Assembly (NCBI RefSeq): GCF_027409185.1
Contig: NC_084462.1
Coordinates: 185,632,071-185,696,070 of the forward strand
Reading direction: 5' to 3'
Length of the DNA stretch: 64,000 nt
Source of the DNA: Cynocephalus volans
Lineage: Eukaryota; Chordata; Mammalia; Dermoptera; Cynocephalidae
Positions 58,321-64,000 of this stretch are shown here, in pieces. A model generated the notes under the pieces. That model saw only the letters and a program-made list of their open reading frames with translations, had not been told where the DNA came from and did no database searches. The number at the start of each line of letters is the position of its first letter. The stretch's first letter is position 1. The position numbers and the translations under genes are program-made.

Positions 58321-58748
58321 TTGTTTTAGTCCATTTTGTGTTGCTATGACAGAAATACCTGAGACTGGGCAATTCATAAAGGAAAAAGGTTTTTTTGGCT
58401 TACAGTTCTAGGACAGCTGCATCTGGCGTGGGCCTCAGGCTGCTTCTACTTTTGGTGTATAAACGGCAGGCAGCCACTTGGTACAAGCAGATCACATGGT
58501 GAGAGGAAGCAAGAGAGAGGAAGCAAGAGGGAGAGAGAGAAGTTGCCAGGGTCTTTTTAAGCAATGAGCTGTCGTGGGAACTAATAGAGTGAGAACTCAC
58601 TCAGTAATACCCCCTCCCCCAGGGAAAGCATTAATCCACCCTAACCCTAACCCTAACTTCTATGAATTAATTAGTTTCCCACACTGCCATATTGGAGATC
58701 AAATTTCCACATGAGTTTTGGAGGGGACAACACATCCAAACTCCGTCA
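58321..58748 (-). mobile_element. MaLR (MST/THE1-like) LTR, minus strand
   Basis: The plus strand reads 'TTAGTCCATTTTGTGTTGCTATGACAGAAATACCTGAGACTGGGCAATTCATAAAGG' and ends 'GAGGGGACAACACATCCAAACTC'. This is the reverse-complement order of an ERVL-MaLR LTR. A (CCCTAA)3 stretch lies inside at 58639-58657. Confidence 0.8.
58639..58657. repeat. Short interstitial (CCCTAA)3
   Basis: Three perfect telomere-type hexamers inside the MaLR LTR. This is too short to be called a telomeric relic with confidence. Confidence 0.85.
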
Positions 58749-59838
58749 TTCCACCCCAGGACCCCCAAACCTCATGTCACGCTCACACACAAATTATAAA
58801 CTTCCTATCCCAACAGTCCCAAAAGTCTTAGCTTGCTCCAGCACCAACTTAAAAGTCCAAAGTCTCATCTGAGACCAAAAGCAAAAGTCCTTCCAGCTGT
58901 GAACCTGAAAAACACAACCAAATTTATCTTCTGCCAAGATACGATGGTGGAACAGGCATTGGGTATACATTTCCATTGCAAAAGGGAGAAATAGGCCAGA
59001 AGAAAGGAAAAACAGGCTCCAAACAAGTCCAAAACCCAGCAGTGCAGACATTATGTCTTAAAGCTCCAAAATAAAGTTCTTTGACTCCAAGTCCTGCATC
59101 CTGGGCACAATTGGGCATCTGGGCCCCCAAAGCATCCCGTAGCCTTGTTCCCACAGCTCTGCCAGGCACAGCCCAGTGGGCCGCGCTGGTGCCTGTGGCT
59201 TTTCCAGGCCTCTGTTTTACGTTACCAGTGGCTCTGCAGTTCTGGGGTCCTGGCAGCAGCCCCACTGCCTTGACTCTACTAGGCATTTCCCTGGTGCGAG
59301 CTCCCTGTGGGGGCTCTGACCTCAGTTTCCTGCTCAGCATTGTTCTAGTAGATGTCCTCTGTGTTGGCTCTGCCCTGGTGGCAGGTCTCTGCCTGGGCCC
59401 TTCCATACATATTCTGGAATCTGGGTGGAGGTTGCCTTGCTTCCACTTCTCTTCCATCCTGCCAGCCTGCAGACTTAACACAATGTGGATGCCACCAATG
59501 ATTTTGGCCTCTCCACTCCAGGGCTGCTACAGGAACCACACTTGTGGCCTCTCCAGCCAGAGCAACTGGTATGCAGGGACCAGGATACCAAGGGCAGCTG
59601 TGCCCCAGGTCTTTCCTCTGGGACAACTCAGCCCTTCTAAGCCTCATGGCCTGTGATGGGTGCGGCACCCTTCCAGACTTCTGAAATGCCTGCAAGGCTT
59701 TCCTCTCATTTTCTCCACAATTAGCATCTGGCTGCCTCACCACCAAGATAATGTCTTTAGCAACCAGTTTATCTGCTTCACCCTTGCATTGTTCACCAAC
59801 TTTCTGCTTCTTTACCTCATGGCCAGGCTGCAAATTAG
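58749..59838 (-). mobile_element. MaLR internal region, minus strand, truncated
   Basis: The text 'CCCAAAAGTCTTAGC', 'AGTCTCATCTGAGACC', 'GATGGTGGAACAGGCATTGGGTA', 'GCCAGAAGAAAGG', 'GTGGCTTTTCCAGGC' and 'GGCCAGGCTGCAAATTAG' follows the internal sequence of THE1/MST-type elements in reverse. ORFs of 160-190 codons here (both strands) are by-products. The second LTR is missing; a class I provirus begins at about 59840. Confidence 0.72.
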
Positions 59839-59844
59839 CGACGG

Positions 59845-60179
59845 AGCCTCAGTCTTGTTAACTCCACCCCTCCTCTCCATCTTGTTAAACTCCACATCAC
59901 TTCCCTCTCTGCCCTCCCTCCCCGGAAGGCAGGAACTGGAAACTGCATCCTGCTCAATTCATTACCATATATGGGCAAAAAACTCACCCACAGCCCTCCC
60001 CTATAAATACCCGCTTATATCCACCCTGGGCGAGACTTCCCTGTCCTCACTCCCTTGCGGGGCCATGGAACCTCACCTGGGAGTGCCCCTGTTAAAGCCT
60101 ACCCTAAATTTACTGTCTGGCTCCTGGTTTTCTTTGCTCAGGTTCAAGACTAAAACCTTCAAGATTCAAACCTAACATC
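59845..60179 (+). mobile_element. 5' LTR of the plus-strand provirus
   Basis: A CCTATAAATA box at 60000-60009 is followed by GAGACTTCCCTGTCC and a GTTAAAGCC stretch in place of a clear AATAAA. The 3' end (CCTAACATC) abuts the primer site. The 5' boundary, next to MaLR sequence, is approximate. No partner LTR lies inside the window. Confidence 0.65.
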
Positions 60180-60197
60180 TGCTGCCAAAACCTGGGG
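60180..60197 (+). other. Primer-binding site, degenerate tRNA-Phe-like
   Basis: TGCTGCCAAAACCTGGGG follows the LTR. It is close to the Phe-type site of the neighbouring minus-strand provirus (TGGTGCCAAAACCCAAG), with several changes. Confidence 0.7.
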
Positions 60198-60496
60198 AGG
60201 TTGAGGCCCCGTTCTGGTGGGAGGCCTCTGTCCTCTCATTACCAGGACCTCATCTGAGTCCCACACCTCGAGACACCGGGTAAGTTCCCCCGATTCTGTG
60301 CCCCAATCTGTTTGGTCCTGCCTGAGAATGTGTGGCCACGTCAGGACTACTCGACAGAGTCACCAGGTGACTCCTGCTCAGTGCCTGAGGACCGGGAGAC
60401 ATCCTCATCCTCAGGACAGCCACCTTCCCTCCATCCACAGCCTGGGATACTAAACGGGGACACCTGTTTTAAGCAGTGGCCTGCCTGGCAGGAACC

Positions 60497-61800
60497 ATGG
60501 GAACTGCCCAGTCCAAATTTGACCCCAAAACCCCTTTGGGTTGCCTGCTGGCCTTTCTGAAAACTCTGGGCCTCTCACAAGACTTGAGAAGGAGCCGCCT
60601 TATTCATTACTGTTCGGTGGCCTGGCCCCAATACCAATGGACAATCAGTCTCGATGGCCTCTCGAGAGCACATTTAACTATCAGGTCCTCACAGATGTGG
60701 ACAACTTTTGCGGGCACCAAGGCAAATGGTCCGAAGTCCCTTATGTACTGGCTTTTTGGGATTAGCGCTCTCATTCCTCCTTATGTTCCCAGTTTTATCT
60801 TACACTGTTTTTCCATTGCCTGTTTTACCTTCACTCAATGGTGCTCATTTTGTCCTTTTCTCTGGAGTTCCTGGAGCTCCCCCTGCTCACTCTTTCACTT
60901 TCTCCTTCCACAAAGTTTATACTTTTCTCTTCTTACCTGGTCCTGCCCTGGTCTTTGACTCTGCCCCGGTCACCAGAGGCTTCCTGGGTCCTGGCCACTA
61001 CCCTTGAGCTCCTGGAGCTTGCCTCCTCTGTTTTACCTCCCTCTTCCCGCCCTCTCTGCATTCCTGGAGGTCCCTTTCCTTTCAATGTCCAGTGGGACCT
61101 GCCATTTTGTTCAATTATACCTGTTACTTTGTTTTTACCTCTTGAGCTCCTGGAGCTCCCGTCGTCTGCTTTGTAGATTGCTTTTGTTCTGAGCCTTTAA
61201 CATTCTCCTGGCTGAACACCCGGAGTTCCCATCTTTGACCCCCAGAACTCCCTGCCACCTTTTATCCCCTGGATTCCTGGAATCCTCCTAATCAGTCCCA
61301 CCTCGGTCACCTGAGGCCACTCAAGTCTTCACCCCTATTCCCCTTTCCTGATCACCTGCACTTCTCCACTCCTTTTTTGGTAGATAACATTTTTAATTGG
61401 CTAACTCAATTCACTGGGTGGGGTGTCCTCTGCTGTCCTCTGCCAATAAGGCCCTCAAACTCCCATTCCTGACCTGGTGAGAATGGCATTTAAAGTTTTA
61501 ATGCCCAGGAGGAAATGGCTGAACTTAAAAGACAAGCCCAGGTCCAGCAGAAGGTCCAACTCCAAACCCAAGCCTTGGTAGCAGCACTGTGGCCAGCTGG
61601 CTCTGGGACCCAATGGAAAGGGGTAACCCAGTGCACCATCCCCTCTGGGGGCCTGCTGCAAGAGGGGCACTGATGGACCCTGGGCCCGCCAATGTCCAGA
61701 TCCCAGGGTACCAACACATGTTGTCCTCAGTGCTGGAGGATGGGTCACTGGAGATCTGACTGCCCCAGCATTGGCGGGGCCCCGGCGGCTCCATGCAGAG
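60497..61800 (+). pseudogene. gag: gag remnant of the plus-strand class I provirus
   Basis: ATG 60497 gives MGTAQSKFDPKTPLGCLLAF, a matrix start with N-terminal Gly, then LIHYCSVAWPQYQW. A frameshift near 60650 moves the text to the frame containing DVDNFCGHQGKWSEVPY. From about 60760 to 61440 I cannot recognise capsid; the sequence is pyrimidine-rich with repeated GAGCTCCTGGAGCTC-like blocks. Late Gag text resumes near 61490 (EEMAELKRQAQ) and a single CCHC knuckle (CPQCWRMGHWRSDC) lies at 61722-61763. No product is possible. Confidence 0.8.
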
Positions 61801-61868
61801 GAAACTCCTAGCTGGTAAGTCCTGCCTTCCAGCTACTTGGCCTGGATGACGACTGAAGGGGCCCAGTC

Positions 61869-62408
61869 TTGGAAGCCCCTCTCACCCACGCCAAGTCCAG
61901 GGTCATGCTCCAGGTGGCGGGTAAGTCCATTTCCTTCCTGTTGGGCAGGGGGCCTACCTACTCTGTTCTGCCTTCCTACTCGGGAACCAGCTTCCCCTCC
62001 CCAGTGGCATTCATTGGAATTGATGGCACCTCATCTAATCCATGGACCACCACACCCCTTTCCTGTAGCCTGGATGGGTTTCCCTTTTCTCATTCTTTCC
62101 TAATAATCCCCTCCTGCCCCATCCCCCTCCTCAGCCGGGATGTCCTTCACAAGCTCCAGGCCACCTTTCATCTTTCCCCCTCACCCACTTTTCCCACGCA
62201 CATTATCTTGGCCCTAGTTTCACCCGACCTTTCCCAACCACCCCCCTTCCCATTGTTGGTGGACCCCCAGGTTTGGGATACCTCTAAGCCAATAGCAGCA
62301 TCTCGCCATTCCCTAGCAAATGTACAATTAGAAGATCAGACCACCTTTCCTGCCGTCCTCAATTCCCCATTTCAGAAACCCACCGAAGAGGACTCAAACC
62401 AATTGTAG
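61869..62408 (+). pseudogene. pro: Protease remnant of the plus-strand provirus, active site lost
   Basis: A 179-codon open frame reads through protease into the protease-RT junction. At the active-site position the text is SFLLGRGPTYSVLPS: no Asp-Thr/Ser-Gly triad. The conserved later block PIPLLSRDVLHKLQATF is recognisable. The frame is open but cannot be catalytically active. Confidence 0.78.
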
Positions 62409-64000
62409 ATTGGCTCCGCCAGCAGGGACTCCTTATACACATGAGCTCCCCCTGCAACACCCCCATACTCCCCGTAAAAAAGTCCACCGGAGCCCCCACA
62501 GTTCCTTACCTAGGCATATCCCTAACCCCCACTTCCAAGTCCCTTACACGGGACCGTATCCGCCTCCTCTGGGATCTCCAAACTCCCCAGAGTTCCAACG
62601 ACATCCTCTCCTTTCTGAGCCTTGTGGGTTTCTTCCAACAGTGGATCCCGATCTTCACCCTCCTAGCATGACCCTTTTGCAAGACAGCTAAGGGCACCCT
62701 GCAGGGACCATTAACTGACCCCAGTGCTGTTAAACACCTTTTTCTAGGCTACGGGATTGTCTCATGGCAGGACCCACTCTGGCTCTCCCGGATCCTTCAA
62801 AGCCCTTTCATCTATTTATGGATCAGTGTCCTGGCTTGGCTACTGGCTTCCTGGCCCAGCCTACAGGACCAGCCTATCAGGCAGTGGCATACCTATCAAA
62901 ACAACTAGATGTCACAGTCCAAGTGCAGCAGCCATGTCTCAGGGCATTAGCAGCTGCTGCCTCCCCGACCAAGGAAGCTCTCAAGCTTACTTTGGGCCAA
63001 CCCCTCACAGTCTTTTCCTCTCATTGCTTGGGGGACCTGCTCAGCCACAAATCCCTCGACCATATGACCCCTTCCAGAATCCAAATATACCACCTCTTTT
63101 TTGTCAAAAACCCCTAGATTTCCTTATGCACCTCCCCCCACGTTAACCCCATGACCCTTCTGCCTACTCCCCCCACTACTTCCTACCCTTTACATTCCTG
63201 TCCTCAACTTTCATGGGACTTTATTCCCTCACACCCAGGGCTCTCTGACTTCCCCTATCTAATCCTGACCATGTGCTTTTTGTAAATCGTAGTTCTTTCA
63301 CTGCCCTGGATGGCCAAAGGCATACAGCCCATGCTGTTGTTACTCTAGATGCCACCTTAGAGGCTGTACCCCTTCCCCTCAGAACAACCTCTCAAAAGGC
63401 AGAGCTAATAGCCCTCACTCGGGCCCTCCACCTGTCCAAGGGACAACGGGTCACTATATACACAGATTCCAGATATGCTTTACTCATCACCCATACTCAT
63501 TCTGTTCTCTGGCAAGAATAAGGAGTCCTCACTACTAAAGGGACCCCAATAATCAATATGCCCCTCATCTCAAAGCTACTTGAGGCCCTTAGTTTCCCAA
63601 CTGAGGTGGCTATCGTTCACTGCCATGGCCACCAGTCCTCTAAAGACCCTATATCTAAGGCCAACAACAAAGCTGATTCCACAGCCTGGGCTATGGCTCT
63701 AGGCTCCGCCCCAACTCCTCTCCTTTTCCTCAACACACCCCATTACCCCTCATATACCTAAGAAGAAACTCAGACCCTCAAGCAGTGAGGGGGAATTATT
63801 GGAGACAAGGGTTGGATTTTATCAAAGATAAAGTCACCCTCCCAGGCCACCTAGCCCACAGCATCATTACAGACGTCCACCAATCTCTCAACATTGGCCC
63901 ACGATCTTTATAACAGTTCCTAGAACCCCTTTTCCATAACCCATACCTCCGAAAGCTCATTGAGGAAGTTCATCAGTCTTGCAATACCTGTTCTACTGTT
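62409..64000 (+). pseudogene. pol: pol remnant with RT core deletion, continuing past the window
   Basis: RT starts (DWLRQQGLLIHMSSPCNTPILPVKKS) but jumps near 62481 to text from behind the catalytic palm (VPYLGISLTPTSKSL, DILSFLSLVGFFQQWIP), so the Asp-Asp motif is missing. The connection domain is at 62764-63117 (AYLSKQLDVTVQ). RNase H is at 63273-63761 with VTIYTDSRYALLI and IVHCHGHQSSKDP, split by a stop at 63519. The integrase zinc-binding end occupies 63860-64000 with His pairs and CNTC just before the window edge. Confidence 0.83.

Larger units (their letters stand above)
59840..64000 (+). mobile_element. Class I (gammaretrovirus-like) provirus, plus strand, runs off the window
   Basis: An LTR (about 59845-60179), a Phe-like primer site, gag from 60497, a protease, RT with an internal deletion, RNase H and the zinc-binding start of integrase are in order up to the last base. 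It is related to, but different from, the minus-strand provirus at 50.8-58.1 kb: the matrix starts and the RNase H frames are similar. All genes are broken. Confidence 0.88.

Noticed and set aside
59081-59656. 191-codon plus-strand and 185-codon minus-strand ORFs
   Set aside because: Both fall in GC-rich MaLR internal sequence and overlap each other; no protein family is recognised.

Overview
The window is part of a placental-mammal immunoglobulin heavy-chain variable (IGHV) locus. All recognisable V segments lie on the minus strand, so D, J and C genes are expected to the left of base 1. Two V segments look intact: an IGHV3-like gene at about 12.0-12.5 kb and an IGHV4/clan II-like gene at about 17.7-18.2 kb. 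Each has an octamer promoter, a 46-nt leader exon, a short intron, a V exon with conserved Cys/Trp/Cys positions, and a 23-bp-spacer recombination signal. Two clear pseudogenes (43.6-44.2 kb and 48.4-48.85 kb) and one probable 3'-end relic (6.5 kb) share their orientation. No other cellular protein-coding gene is recognisable.

The organism looks euarchontan. It has many L1 copies of different ages, an MST/THE1-like MaLR element, and a tRNA-derived SINE whose tRNA part resembles tRNA-Ile. Such SINEs are known from colugos, so a colugo is my best guess, at low confidence.

Layout: 1-4.1 kb is a diverged direct copy of 19.2-23.6 kb, the upstream flank of the 17.8-kb V gene. Each copy later received its own L1 insertions. 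5.8-6.1 kb holds five exact-length 54-bp tandem repeats. 7.3-10 kb and 13-15 kb are mostly L1. 23.7-25.1 kb is an L1 3' end. 25.16-32.8 kb is a decayed betaretrovirus-like provirus on the minus strand with gag, dUTPase-protease, pol, env and a 3' LTR. 33.5-40.3 kb is mostly minus-strand L1. 41-49 kb holds the two V pseudogenes among old L1 pieces. 50.6-58.3 kb is a nested structure: an old L1 interrupted by a tRNA SINE, which is itself interrupted by a complete two-LTR class I (gammaretrovirus-like) provirus with a Phe-type primer site. 58.3-59.84 kb is a MaLR LTR plus internal region. From 59.84 kb to the end runs a second, plus-strand class I provirus that leaves the window in integrase.

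All retroviral genes carry frameshifts, stops, deletions or altered catalytic residues. The two intact V genes can contribute to antibody heavy chains by V-to-DJ recombination; the rest is repeat-driven locus growth. I found no clearly new biological system. The most informative signals are the insertion histories: empty sites, target duplications and nesting.
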